Counted from the first letter of the stretch, positions 48,501 through 60,558 are shown. The stretch is DNA of 64,000 nucleotides from Desarmillaria ectypa (GCA_030407005.1 JAUDYN010000001.1:3782001-3846000); one strand, 5' to 3'. Notes: a model not told the origin generated them from the sequence alone. A program made the numbers and translations.

Positions 48501-48683
48501 ATGCTAGCCATAAAGAAGCATTTCTCTATGCCAAACGAGGAAAACCAACAAAACCCACCCTGCACCATTTCCATAGGCATCGCAATTAGTGGTGCCATTC
48601 TTTTAACTTTCTTCATGGTCCTTGCAGTCCTCCTCTATGAAGAGGAAGTCCAAAACCTTCTTTGTCTGCAGCAACAACATTGA
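48501..48683 (+). CDS. Conserved transmembrane micro-ORF of the gypsy family (E2 copy)
   Basis: A 60-residue frame just inside the LTR: MLAIKKHFSMPNEENQQNPP, then one strongly hydrophobic segment (IAISGAILLTFFMVLAVLLY) and an acidic/glutamine tail. The E3 equivalent (60379-60558, minus) keeps the length, position and the hydrophobic segment with conservative changes (ILLTFFMVLAILIY). I know no such protein in chromodomain gypsy elements. It may be a signal-anchor-like peptide or an untranslated leader with chance bias; conservation in two copies argues for coding. The E2 copy is still open. Confidence 0.5.
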   Translation: MLAIKKHFSMPNEENQQNPPCTISIGIAISGAILLTFFMVLAVLLYEEEVQNLLCLQQQH

Positions 48684-49177
48684 CAGACTACTCTGACACT
48701 CTGCCCCACCTACCAGCTCAAAATACTGGAAGAGAATGTCATTCCCCTGTCCGACTGGGACAACGAGAGATGACTCCACTCATCTGTCCCCATGCCCACT
48801 TCACAATTGCCCCCTCCTCAGAGGAGTCAAGTGACAATGAGAGGCCCCCAAGCCCAGGGCCCTCCTGCACCATCCATGATGATAATGCAAGGCTCCTGGC
48901 CTCCATCCAGGCAATTGCCAATGAGCACAACACTTGGGCAATTCTTCTCCAGTATAGGATGGAATGACCCACTGCCCCCACTCCTACCCAAGAATATGTG
49001 TGGAATGTACAGGCTGAGGATGATGCCCTGCCTCCATACCCTGGGCTCCTGCATCCCTGCCCCACTCATCCCACTCGTCCCACCATCCCTGCCCTTTGTC
49101 CGCTGCTCCCTCCCCGATCTGACTCCCCCTCTTCCAATGGGTCCTATGATGAACCCTGAAACCCCGATGATTCCACC

Positions 49178-49666
49178 ATGGATCAGAACCACCCCTACAG
49201 GCCCTGGGCCCAAGAAACCATTGATGACCCTTGGGGAACAGACTCCTCAAATTCACTCCCCATCATTGAGCTCTCTGATGATGACAGGAAGCCTGACACT
49301 GAAACTGCGCTCACTCCCTTTCCCCCCGACAGTCCCTTCAACCCAGAAGGGAATGACTACACCTGGCCAGCACTTGCCGAGGTTGACCAAAACCTATTTG
49401 GTCCCTTTAGGACCACTGCCTGGGAGGTTCGATGTTGGGATGTCAAAGCCCAAATGCTCTGGACCAAGTCCAGGCCAGATATGGACAAGCGGCTTGCCCT
49501 TAACCAAGGGAATGCCATATGGGGACCAAACCCCAATGCCACCATCTGTGCCCAGATACATGCAAACTGGGAGCATCAACTGTTTCCCCCTGCAGCTGGG
49601 GATTTACTACCAGGGCTTCGAGCCAGAGATGAGAATGAGCAGAGGGAGCTAGAATGCTCCCTATGA
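49178..49666 (+). CDS. Second accessory ORF of the gypsy family (E2 copy)
   Basis: A 162-residue open frame between the micro-ORF and gag. The N-terminus is MDQNHPYRPWAQETIDDPWG, followed by an acidic stretch IELSDDDRKPDTE and a block NLFGPFRTTAWEVRCWDVKA, then MDKRLALNQGNAIW and LFPPAAGDLLPGLRA. The E3 version keeps the same order and blocks (LFGPFWTTSWEVR, LALNRGDPIW, EDLFPGLQP). It is not gag: the gag capsid-like frame follows separately. Function unknown. Confidence 0.5.
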   Translation: MDQNHPYRPWAQETIDDPWGTDSSNSLPIIELSDDDRKPDTETALTPFPPDSPFNPEGNDYTWPALAEVDQNLFGPFRTTAWEVRCWDVKAQMLWTKSRPDMDKRLALNQGNAIWGPNPNATICAQIHANWEHQLFPPAAGDLLPGLRARDENEQRELECSL

Positions 49667-51066
49667 CACTTATGGGTCCTAGAGACCAGACGAGAGGAGT
49701 AGATGGGGTCAAGGACCCCAGTACAATATATTTACCTACAATACAGGTTACTATGGCAGGCTGGAATATCACCAGCCCCAATACAAGACAATCCCAGATT
49801 ACTCTCCAGATACCCCGGTCACAAGACCATGACCACTGCCCAATTCACCTTCATGTCATCAGGTGTGTCACCAAGGATACCACCCTTATCAGGGCAGTAG
49901 CATATTCTTCTCTAGCATGGGAGAAGACATGGATGCTGAAGCAAGCCCTGCAGGAACTGTCCCTGCAGGGCTGTCAAGAACCATGATGGATGACATTTGG
50001 CTGAAGGCAAAAGCCTAGCTAGCCAAGAAGGAGAAGCGAATTGCAGAGCTATGCGAGGAGCTCGAAATGGAGGAGACTGCTCAAGAAGTAATGGCGAATC
50101 TCCTCAACCAGAAGGAAAAGAAACCGGAGAGGGGAAGACCCATGGAGCCACCAAGAGGCTATCCCAGGTCTAGGCCAGATTGATATTCGATCCCAAGACC
50201 ACCCCCCAGCAAGGGTCCTCCTGACCCCATTCTCAACCCTATTGGGAATGCCCCCACTGATGCCCCCTATCTGAGCATCAAGCTGATGCTCGTCAAAGTC
50301 CCCACTCTATTCAAAGGGGACCACAATGACATTGAATGCTTCATAGGTGATTGCATCGCTTATTTTGAAGTGTTTCGACACTACTTCCAGGTGCCATCAC
50401 ACCTGGTACTATTCGCAAGCTCCCATTTCAAGGGAGCTGCCAAGGACTGGTGGGTCTACAAGAGACCCGAGTTTTGGGTCGGTGACTCCTATGACAGGAC
50501 CTCCAGAAGTTGGAAGAAGAAGCGAAGCTAGTGGGCTGACAAACTGATGAGAATGAGCACAGCATCATGGTGAAGACCATTTGCCTAGGAGTACTATCCT
50601 CCTATATGACCTTCATTTCAAACATGGGCATCAATATCCCATGCTCATACCCAGAATAGAAGGAGCATATCCTCCGAATGTATGAGGAATGCTAATGCAA
50701 GTGGGTCTTTGATCAAACCACCAGCGCACCTCAGGACAGGCAGAAGAAGGACTCCCATCCTCCACCCCAACAGCACCCCAGCAGCAAACCCACTGCTGGG
50801 GTGACAAGTTTGTCAGCTCCAAAGCTGACTGCCAACATGGGAGTGGGTCGGGATGCTGGAATGGGTTGGTGGATGACATATGGAGGGGTGAGTAAGTCAA
50901 TGGACATCGATCGGTGAAGGGGTGAGGGCAGATGCTTCAGGTGTGACAAGAAAGGTCATCTGAGCAAGGATTGCCCTAAGAGAAAAGACTTGAGGGACAT
51001 TCAGTCAGTAGGGCCCACTAACGAAGTGGTGCCACCTACAACCAAGGTTGAAGAGGCAAAAGACTA
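49667..51066 (+). pseudogene. E2 gag (capsid and CCHC zinc knuckle), with stops
   Basis: Frame fragments read QPQYKTIPDYSPDTPVTRP, then a coiled-coil-like helix AKKEKRIAELCEELEMEETA, then LVKVPTLFKGDHNDIECFIG and HLVLFASSHFKGAAKDWWVY, which are gypsy capsid signatures. The zinc knuckle RCFRCDKKGHLSKDCPKRKD lies at about 50935-50990. TAG/TGA stops (for example near 50015 and 50180) and frame changes interrupt it. Comparison with E3 gives the intended order. Confidence 0.75.
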
Positions 51067-52618
51067 GGTTGACAAGAGTTTGATTCCTCTTGCTTGACCA
51101 AAGCCTCAATTGGTGAGTTCTCAGTTTCCGCAGGTCAGACTGATTACTATACAAATAGACATTTATCTATGCCTCGAAAATATATGAATTTATCTATAAC
51201 CCTGAAACCAAAGACCACCAAAGAATTGAAAACAAACAGGTATGACATCCTCCTTAAAGATGCTGATACCATTATCTATAGTAATTCCTGAACCCCCAAC
51301 AAGGCAGAGGATGCACCAGATGGTGCTGGTGCTACCACGAAGTCCACCAAGCTTAGCTTACCGGATACACAATTGGGTAACTAATTACGGGCAGAGGATA
51401 GTAGGTGGGACTCCCTTGGGCCTCCCAGAAGTCCGAAATCCCCAGTACTCCTGATGAGTCAGGAGGCAAGTCCACCAGCCTCACCAGGGTTGGTGGGGGA
51501 AAATAGAGCCTCTCACCAAGGCCAGGATCAGAGCCACGTGCTATCCAGTCCAGTGGGATAACAGACCAGAGTGGAGCCACAGGCAATGCTGACTAGATTC
51601 ACTCCAGATGCAAAGGCTAAGTACTCTGCTGGATCAGAAAGTACAAGCAGAACTTTGGACACCTCAAGCCAAGTCCAATCCTCTCTCAGGATTGTTCAGG
51701 TTCTGAAAGCAACCCAAGCTGAAGAACAGGGGGAAGTCGCTAGCACCCAGGTGATAGAAAGGGGGTAGTTGTGCTCAAACAATGTGCATGATGGTTGCAC
51801 CAACTGGGAGTCCCTGCCGAAAATAATTCAAACTCTATCAAAGGTGGTGCAGGCTGAAGAACACAGAGATACTGACCAGGGATATGAAGGCAAGCTGGCT
51901 GACAAATTCCCATTATCAGCTATACCCCAACAGGGAATATTCTGTGCTTGGGAACCTGCTACTGCCCAGGTGGTAAAAAGAGGGCAGAATCACAGAACTA
52001 CCATCATCAAAGTACCTGATGAAGAGGATGACATGGCTTTTCTACAATGGAAAGCAAAACAGTCCAGAACCAAAGTCCTGCCAATTACGGAGGTATCAAA
52101 ACCCAAAATCCTGCCTAACAAGGGGGTACTGAAACTCGATCACATATGGTACAAACCATTTGGAATTGACTGGACACTTTATGCAGTCTGCACCGCCAAG
52201 GACACCACTGCCACTAAGGCTGTCCTTTCTATTTGAGTTCATCCCAAATGACTTGGAGAAATCACTGACAAGTTGGTTCAACACTTGAAAGAAAGTGGAA
52301 ACCAAGAAACTCTCTATGAACTCCACGAACCAATCTGGTATATCCACGGAACCAAAAGCTCAGGTTGAGACTTTTTGGTGGATATCCAGCTCTCTCCTTG
52401 CACAGGAAAGAAGACGTTGACAACTCAAGCATTGTTGGATAGTGGCTGCACAGGCAGCTCTATCAACTGAAACTATGTCCAACAACACTGGTTGGATACC
52501 TGAAAAGCTGCCTCTCTTATACCTGTATACAATGCCAATGGAACCCGCAATAAGACAGGTGATGTAACTGAATTTGTGGAACTCTGAATGACTATTGGAG
52601 ATCACAGCAAACAAATCA
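51067..52618 (+). pseudogene. E2 linker and aspartic protease region
   Basis: A poorly conserved linker is followed by an open part at 51769-52236 (FGIDWTLYAVCTAKDTTATK), then DFLVDIQLSPCTGKKTLTTQ and ALLDSGCTGSSIN, where DSG is the retroviral-type protease active site. Stops at several positions (for example after SSIN). The region is truncated at 52618 by the insertion of E3. Confidence 0.65.
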
Positions 52619-52623
52619 ACCTT
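52619..52623 (+). repeat. Target site duplication ACCTT, left copy
   Basis: ACCTT directly before the E3 LTR start TGTTAGG; repeated at 61011-61015 directly after the other LTR. Confidence 0.92.
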
Positions 52624-53048
52624 TGTTAGGCGCCGCCTTGGACACATGACTTGGGGCCATCAGCTGACTTCTCTGGGCTGTTACGCATTCGAACAATCAC
52701 CCATATAGAGAAGTAGAAGCTTTAAGGCCTTCTGTGTTGTGTAGACAAGGAGTATATGATTGTAATTTAAACAAGAGATAGAGTACAACAGTGTAGTTTA
52801 CTCTGTTTATATAGTATTCCTATGGTGTTTATAATTAGATGAAACGCTATGGTCCATGCACAAACAGTGTTGAAGTAGGATGATCTGGGAGGATCATAGA
52901 ACCAATAGAGAGTGTCTGGGGTGACAGACGGTGAGAACAAGGGTTGTAGCCAGTGAATAGCTGGATACGAGTCGGATTCTTGACTAGATTAGATGGCTGA
53001 GTCATGGATATGATGCAGATAAGATAAGATAATGGGAAAATCATAACA
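52624..53048 (-). repeat. 3' LTR of E3 (425 bp)
   Basis: On the plus strand starts TGTTAGGCGCC and ends AAAATCATAACA. Paired with 60587-61010. Confidence 0.95.
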
Positions 53049-53059
53049 TTACCCCCTTG
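53049..53059 (-). promoter_or_regulatory. Polypurine tract of E3
   Basis: On the minus strand caagggggtaa lies immediately before the 3' LTR, the expected place for plus-strand DNA priming. Confidence 0.6.
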
Positions 53060-53080
53060 TTAAAGCAGTCGTCCTGACTG

Positions 53081-54738
53081 CTAAGACTCTTCCAAAGGGG
53101 TGTCGTACTGTGTTGCAATTTGACTGATCCAGTACTGATCAATCAATTTTTTCCATATGTTCTCATCTGGATTAATGATCCATTTTGTGTATCCATCTTT
53201 TCTTTTGGTGAGGTAGGCTACGTCGCCATGTTCCGAATATTCGTGGTCCAGTATCTTGACCACTATCTTGTTCTTGGTTGTGATTTTTGGAGTGTACATG
53301 GCATGGTTTATACTGGCCTGATCCTCTTGGATCGCTTCCAAGGCATTTGTCATCTTGTTCTCTCGAACCCATGAATTGTGTTCATGGATCCATCCTTTCC
53401 ATTTGACTAGGTAGTCTGTGACTTCTCTAGATGGTTGTCCTCTCTTGGATCTTACTTTTCTGGTGCATGAGTCCAAGATTTCTTTGACTTCGTACTCTTC
53501 CTGACCGTCAATGAGGTCCAGAGGAGGAGGTGGTGGTAATTGCTGGTTCGGGAAGGAAGGTTCAACATAAGGGGTTAGTAGTTTTTTGTTGAACTGGGGA
53601 TGAATCTTCCAATGGGACAGCAGTTTTAGCTTGTATGCTGCTGCTCCTGACTTTTTGATGATCTCAAATGGTCCTGTTCGTTTGTCGTCGAGTTTCTTCT
53701 TTGGTCAGGGAAGATGAAGGTTGGCAGTGTCCAGCCATACCTTATCTCTGATTCGATACTCCTGTGGAGTCTGTTTTTGCTTGTCATATTGCACCTTCAT
53801 TTGTGCCACTGCTTTTTTCAAAGCATCATGGACTTCTCTATGGACCTTGGCCATAGTTTCTGTGAAATCGACCGCTGCTGGGTTAGCAAAGCTGGTCTTT
53901 TGGATAGACTCAGGAATGAGTCGGGGGTTGCATCCATAAAGAACCATGAAAGGACTTTTGCCCATGGCCAAATGGACTCGGTTGTTGTGGGCAAACTCTG
54001 CTAGGGGTAGCCATGCTACCCAGTCTGTCTGTCGGTGATTGACAAAGATGCAAAGATATTTTTCAACCTCCTGGTTGACTCTCTCTGTCTGTCCATCAGT
54101 CTGAGGATAGTATGCTGTTGAGGCATTCTGTGTGATATCAAGTATTCGATAGAGTTCCTTCATGAATGCTGAAACGAACTGGGGTCCTCAGTCCAAGATG
54201 ACCACCTGGGGCATTCCATGTTTTGCGTATACATGGTTGCAAAGCATTAATGCCCATCCTTCTGTGGATAACTCCTTGTTACATGGAATGAGGAGGATGT
54301 TCTTTGAGAAGCAGTCTACAATGACAAGTAGAGCATCATGTCCTTCTGATTCTGGGAGTCCAGTAACCATGTCGACCAAGATATGAGTCCATAGAGTGTT
54401 GGGTATAATGTTTGGGTGAAGAGGGGCAGCCTCGGCCTGCGTGTCACTCTTCATCTGTTGACAAGTCTCACATCCCTTGATGTAAGACTCGATGTCTTTC
54501 TTCATCTTCAGCCACCAATACTTGCGAAGGATGAGTTCCTTGGTCTTGGTGATTCCTGGATGTCCAGCGGTGATGTGATCATGAAATTGTGAAATGATCT
54601 CACCATGTAAGATAGAATCATTCGGAATATAGACTCATCCGTCATACCACAGGAGTTCATTCTCCTGAGTGATCCCTCATTCATGGTTAAGGGATTTCTC
54701 GATCCCTTGATCCCACTGATCCTTCTGTCTGATTGCAT
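53081..54738 (-). pseudogene. E3 integrase and C-terminal chromodomain
   Basis: Integrase: zinc-binding part CETCQQMKSDTQAEAAPLHP, core ILVDMVTGLPESEGHDALLV, IVDCFSKNILLIPCNKELST, HVYAKHGMPQVVI, TDGQTERVNQEVEKYLCIFV (catalytic D, D, E positions visible), then FAHNNRVHLAMGKSPFMVLY. Next comes YRIRDKVWLDTANLHLP. The last frame (53081-53476) reads VTDYLVKWKGWIHEHNSWVR, an aromatic-caged chromodomain typical of chromoviruses, which target heterochromatin marks. Stops separate the blocks, for instance near 53705 and 54186. Confidence 0.85.
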
Positions 54739-54817
54739 CTCTTATATGTGTAATTCATTCTTTGGTTGTTGGTATTACCAATGCTCGGAAATGTTCTGGG
54801 GATAGAACAACAATGTC

Positions 54818-56389
54818 TCAATTGTTTTTTTTTCCCTGATCGTGATCATCTTGTCTGCTGAGAAGATCTGCCTTCTGATTTGCAGTTCCAGCCTTGTGTT
54901 GAAGGACAAAGTGGTATTCCGCTAATTCAGTGACCCACCGAGCTTGTCGGCAGTTCAACTTCTGGGGTTTCTGGAAGTATTGGAGATTCTGGTGATCTGT
55001 CCAGATCTCAATGGTTTCTTTAGCGCCCATAAGGTAATGGCGCCATTCTTCGAGGGCTAGCATGATTGCTAGGAGTTCCTTGTCATAGATCTCATAATTG
55101 TGCTCTGTGACAGTGAGTGCTTTTGACATGAAGGCAATGGGCCTCCATTTGCCATCCTTTTCTTGACTTAGGACAGCTCCTACAGCACTGTCACTAGCAT
55201 CTGCTTCTACTCAGAACTTTCTGTCATCTGAGGGAATCATAAGCACTACGTTTGTCATCATCAACTGCTTGAGTTGTTTAAATGCCTGTTCTTATTTGGA
55301 TCCCCATGTCCAGTCTACTTTTCCAGTTAACTGGGTGAGGGGATGTACAATCTTTGAGTAGTCCTTGATAAACTTCTGGTAGAAGTTTGTGAATCCTAAG
55401 AAGGATTGTAGCTCCTTCTTCTTCGTTGGAGTGGGCCACTCTGCTATTCCAGCGATCTTGACTGGGTCCATGCGAATAGCATCTTCGCTGATGATTACTC
55501 CAAGGTATTTGGTTTTCAATACCTCGAATTCGCATTTCTCAGCCTTGAGGAACAGCTTGTTCTCTCTGAGACATTGGAGTACTTGTCACACTATGTCTTG
55601 GTGTTCAGACAAGGACTTCGTGAAAATAAGAATATCATTGAGGTAAATTGTGACTTTTTCTCCAGCAATCAAATCCTTGAATATGTCATTCATCATCCAT
55701 TGGAACGTGGCTGGTGAGTTCGTAAGTCTGAAGAACATAACTGTGGGCTCAAAGAGTCCTCGGTTAGTTCTGAACACAGCCTTTTCTTCGTCTCCATCTC
55801 GAATCCGGACATTGTTGTATCCCCATTGAACGTCCAACTTGGAGAAGTACTTTGCTCTGTGTAGCTTGTCAATAAGCTCAGAGATCAGGGGAAGAGGGTA
55901 ACGATTCTTGATCGTCATTTTGTTCAGTTTTCGATAATCCTGAACAGGTCATAGTGAGCCATCCTTTTTCTTGATGAAGAAGAAAGGAGAGGTGAAGGGA
56001 GATTTCGAGGGATGGATTCGTCCTGAGTCTAAGTTCTCATCCAAGAACTTGTTCAACTGTTCTTGCTCATTTCTGTTGAGCAGATAGACTTTGCAGTCCA
56101 AGGTCGATTTTGCATTAGGGACTAGCTCGATTGCATGGTCCCACAGTCTTCTTTCTGATAATTCATCAAAGCTTTCTTTTGAGAACAAGTCTCTAAAGCT
56201 CTGGTACTGAGGAGGCATGAGCTCCTTGAATGTCTGTTTCAGTTTTTCTGCATTGGTGGCTGCAGCCAACTCGTTCATGTGATGGACGGTGCAAAGGATG
56301 ATTTCTTCTTGCATGTTGATGGCAAGAATACTTTCGCCTTCCTCGAGTTCTTTATCCCATTGGTCTTCTTTATCTGCATCTGGCAGCAT
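54818..56389 (-). pseudogene. E3 reverse transcriptase and RNase H
   Basis: Blocks in order: NKFLDENLDSGRIHPSKSPF, FFFIKKKDGSL, a stop where Arg is expected, [49 protein letters not shown], VIYxND box reading [60 protein letters not shown], then RNase H ALTVTEHNYEIYDKELLAIM and IEIWTDHQNLQYFQKPQKLN. The polymerase box has Asn in place of the first catalytic Asp of YxDD. Several stops. Inactive as it stands. Confidence 0.87.
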
Positions 56390-57563
56390 GAACTGATTTT
56401 GAACACAATGACATCATCCGAATGTCAAGATTCCTGCCTTCCAGTTGACAAAAGGATTGTGGCATTTAAGCCAGTTGTGGCCCAGATACACTGTCTTGGA
56501 GCCCAAGTCAGTGACCACAAGGTCAATTCATTCACTATGGTCTCCAATGGTCATTCAGAGTTCTACAAACTCGGTAACATCCCCTGCCTTATTGCATGTT
56601 CCATTGGCATTATAGATCAGTATAGGGGCTGCGGCCTTCCTGGTATCCAACCAGTGTTGTTGGACATAAGTTCAATTGATAGAGCTGCCTGTACAGCCAC
56701 TATCCAACAATGCTCAGGTTGTCAAAGTCTGTTTCCTGGTACATGGGGAAAGTTGGATATCCACCAAGAAGTCCTGTCTGGAACTCTTGGTACCATGAAT
56801 ATAACGAATTGGTTTGTGTAGTTCATAGAGCTGTTCTTGGGCTATACTCCCTCCCATTTTTAAGCTTTGGATAAGCTCATCATTGATTTCTCCAAGTCAT
56901 TTGGGATGTACCCAAATGGAGAGAACCGCCTTGACGACTGCCAAATCTTTGGAGCTGTGAACTGCATGCAGAGTCCAGTCAATCCCGAATGGTCTAAGCC
57001 ATTGGTGATCATCCTGCTTCCCCATACATTTGGAAGACTTGTCTTGTTCCCCAGTGCATCGTGGAACTTCCAGTATTCTGTACTTCCCCGTATGTTCAGA
57101 AGTGTCTGATACCCTTGTTAGGATGGATGTCGGGTTCAACACTTCCCTGTGCATTCAGAAGGTTGATGGTCTGTTTTTCTGGTGTTCTGGATATCGGGGT
57201 ACTGGCTTTGGATTAGCAAGTTTGCCAAATCTTAAAAGCCGTGTCATCCTCTTTGTCAGGTACTTCGACAATGGTTGTTCTGCTGAAATGCCCCCTTTCT
57301 ATCACCTGGGCACTAGTGACTTCCTTCCTGTCAGCTTTGATCCTGTGACTCACTGGTCCAGTTTGATACTCAGCCTTGTCAGGTTTTCTACTCCCCAGAC
57401 CAGTTTGTCTGGGGCGTCGGTCCTGGCCTTGGTTAGAGGCACTGTCCTGGTCCTCCGCTGACCCTGGCAGGACTGGTGGGCTTGCCCCTCTGCTTGAGGA
57501 GGATACTGGGATGGTCGGACTTCTGGGAGGCCTGAAGGAGTCCTGCCTACTGGTCTCTGCCCA
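56390..57563 (-). pseudogene. E3 protease region and linker
   Basis: On the minus strand LVDIQLSPCTRKQTLTT, a stop, then ALLDSGCTGSSIN is the retropepsin active site at about 56665-56760. The linker before it is rich in charged residues (FGIDWTLHAVHSSKDLAVVK at about 56930-56990), matching E2. Stops are frequent. Confidence 0.65.
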
Positions 57564-59388
57564 TCACTGATTGCTCAGTGGCATATCCAGTGAGCTCTGC
57601 TCATTGGACTTTGTCGCGGCGCCAGCACCATCTGGCAAGTCCCACTCCAGTTCATTGGAGGCTTGGGAATTGTCACTACAGATACTTGTGTCAGCATCTT
57701 CTAGGAGGATGATGTACCTGTTTTTGCTTGTTGATTCTTGTTCAGTCTTCAGCTTCGGTTTCTGTGAAGTCATAGATATATTCGTTTTTATATGTAATTG
57801 TCTGTTTTCATAGTAATTAGTCCGACCCACAGAAACCGAGGACACACCTTGAGACTTGGGTGAGCAAGGGGAATCGAACCCTTGATGCCCTACTCTTTTA
57901 CCTTCTCAACCTTGGAGGTGCTTGGCACCACTGCATCAGTGGGCCCCACATATCACACCACATTCTTTTCTTTTGTAGGGCAGTTTCTGCTCAGGTGTCC
58001 CTTCTCATTGCACCTAAAGCAGCGCCCCTCAGCTCATTGCTGGTCTAAGTCCATGGGCTTCCCCGCCTCTCCATATGCCATCCACTTACCAGTTCCAGCA
58101 TCGCGACTGGTTCCTCCACTCTCAGCAGTTGGCTTTGGGGCTGAGGAACTTGTCACCCTAGCGGTGTTCTTGCCACTGGGCTGCTGTTGTTGGGGACACT
58201 GGCCCTGCTTCTGGCTGTCCCGGGGCATACTGGTGGTCTGATCAAAGACCCACTTCTGCTGTCTCTCTTCATACATCCAGAGGATGTGCTCCTTCCACTC
58301 TGGATATGAGCATGGGATATTCATGCTCATATTTGATATGAAGGTCATGTAAGAACTGGGAACTCCCAGTCTCACCGCCTTCATCATTGCGCTGCATTCG
58401 GCCTGCTAGCTTGGCTTCTTCCTCAAGCTTTTGGAAATAATGGGAGGCAGGCTGTGCTCCCATGCGCAAGTCGAACATGCACTTTTTGTGGATCTCCTTG
58501 ATAGTGGGATCCCGAAATTGTCATGTGACTAGGTCGACAAAGTCAGCCCAGTCAGGGTATCGGAAGTGGGTGGCGGTGCCATCAAAGGCATCACCAACCC
58601 AGTATTTGGGTCTCTTGTAGACCCACCAGTCCTTGGCGGCACCCTCAAAGTGGGACGTCATGAATAGTACCAGGTGTGACGGCACCTGGAAATAGTGATG
58701 GAACACTTCAAAGTAGGTGATACAATTGCCTATGAAGTGTTCAATATCGTCATGGTCCCCTTTGAATGGTGCGGGGACCTTGACGAGGGTTGGCTTGATG
58801 CCCAAGTAGGGGGCATCAGTGGCGGTGTTTCTGACAGGATTGGGGATAGGGTCGGGGGGACCCTGTCCGGGAGGCAGTCTTGGGATCGAGTAACAATCCG
58901 GCCTTGGACTCAGGTAGCCTCTTGATGGCTCCCCTGATGGTCTTCCCTTTTCGGGTTCCTTCCCCTTTTCTTGATCCCTGAGGTAATCCGTCATCATTTT
59001 GCAGGTGGACTCCTCCCTGTCGAGCTCTTCATGCATCTCTGTGATGCACCTCTTCTTTTCCATCAGCACAGTTTTCATCTGCTGACAGATTTCTTCTGCT
59101 GTGGCAGGGGTTCTTGATGCCTCTGCAGTGGTATTTCCTGCAGGGGCTCCTTTGGCTTCCATTTCTTCTCCTGCCCCTGCGAAGAGAAGACTACCACCCT
59201 GATAGAGGTGGTATCCTTGGTGACATGCCTGGTGATGTGGGGGCGAGTCAGGAAGTGGTCATGGGTTTGCGACCAGGGTATCCAGGAGGTGATCTGGATA
59301 TATTTCGTATTGGGGCTGGTAGTAGTCCAGCCCACTGTAATAACCTGTATCATAGGTTAACGTATTGTATAGGGCCCTTTGCCCCCAA
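57564..59388 (-). pseudogene. E3 gag (capsid, CCHC knuckle)
   Basis: The longest open part (58521-59162) reads EEICQQMKTVLMEKKRCITE, PFKGDHDDIEHFIGNCITYF and SHFEGAAKDWWVYKRPKYWV, colinear with E2 gag. The zinc knuckle RCFRCNEKGHLSRNCPTK lies at about 57980-58032. A stop follows DFVDLVT at 58521. A further part reads SVSVGRTNYYENRQL near 57800-57840. Confidence 0.8.
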
Positions 59389-59940
59389 TCACTCCTCTCT
59401 TGCCACCTCCAGCCTCCATAAGTGCCGGAGGGTTCTCTTCAGCTCCTGCTGCTCCTCTGGATCTTGGGGCTGAAGCCCTGGAAATAAATCCTCTGCGGAG
59501 GGGTGGAAAATGCTCTGGTTGTGGTTGGTGCAAATCTGGGTGGCGACGATATTGGCTCTGCTGGGGCCATTGATTGGGACCCAAATGGGGTCCCCCCTGT
59601 TGAGTGCTAACCACTCATCCATTTCCATTCTGGGCTCATCCCAGAGATCACGGGCTTCGACATCCCTTCATCGAACTTCCCAGGAAGTGGTCCAGAAGGG
59701 ACCAAAGAGTCTTCTATCGACCTCGGAGAGGTCGGGCCAGATGAAATTCCCCTCATTTGGGTTGAAGAGATCATTGGGGGCATGGGGAGGGGCCGGGACC
59801 GGGGTGTTGTCTCCGATGATGTTGTCGTCAGACTCATCATCGGAGATTTCGATGACAGGGTGGGAGGAGAGAGAGATTGACTCTCCTTCCTCAGGCCATG
59901 TTTCACAACCCCAGGGGCCATAGGGGTGGTTTCGATCTAT
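59389..59940 (-). pseudogene. Second accessory ORF, E3 copy (start codon lost)
   Basis: Colinear with the E2 ORF at 49178-49666. The position of the E2 ATG is ATA here (59938-59940), followed by DRNHPYGPWGCETWPEEGES, VIEISDDESDDN, LFGPFWTTSWEVR, a TGA, then MDEWLALNRGDPIW and AEDLFPGLQPQDPEEQQELK. About 183 codons; acidic. Function unknown. Confidence 0.5.
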
Positions 59941-60378
59941 GGCGGGATCATCTGGGTTTCAGGGTCCTTGGTAGGACCCGTCGCTGTCCAGGGAGGGCAA
60001 GCGAGATCGTATGTGCCAGTGTTGCTGGTGGAGGGTGGGGGTTGGGGGATGAGGGGGAGGGCCGGGGTAAGCAGGCGGGGGGTCATCGATTGCAGACTGA
60101 ATGTCCCGTGCATATTCCTGGGCCACTGTGAGAGCGGTGGTGGGTTGTTCCATCTGGTACCGGAGTAGAACTGCTCACACATTATGTGTGCAAGTGGAGG
60201 AGGGTCCGGGAGTCAGGGGCCTCAAATCTGAACTCCCCTCAGAGGAGGAGGCAATTGTGAACTGGGCATGGGGGTGGATGAGTGGTACTGCCTCTCATTC
60301 TCCCAGTCTTGCAGGGGGTAACTCCCGAGGAACGACATGCTCAGGATGTCGAGGAGGTCAGAGGGGTAGAGCGGGTTG

Positions 60379-60558
60379 TCAGGCTTGCCTTTGCTGGAGC
60401 AAAGCCCGGATTTCTTCCTCGTAGATGAGTATGGCAAGGACCATAAAAAAGGTTAACAATATGGTGCCACCAATGGCGATGCCAAGGGAGATGGTTCGGG
60501 GTTCTGTTTGTCAGTTTTCTTCTTCGGGCATGAAGAAGATCTTCTCTATGGCTGGCAT
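60379..60558 (-). pseudogene. Transmembrane micro-ORF, E3 copy (one stop)
   Basis: Reads MPAIEKIFFMPEEEN, then a TGA where E2 has CAA, then TISLGIAIGGTILLTFFM and the rest of a single transmembrane helix, ending LLQQRQA. Length and layout equal the E2 ORF at 48501-48683. Confidence 0.5.

Noticed and set aside
57840..57960. A tRNA-like T-arm on the minus strand (ggttcgattcccc near 57870)
   Set aside because: It lies in the E3 gag linker, aligns with coding sequence of E2 at about 51060-51110, and has no matching acceptor stem or D arm.
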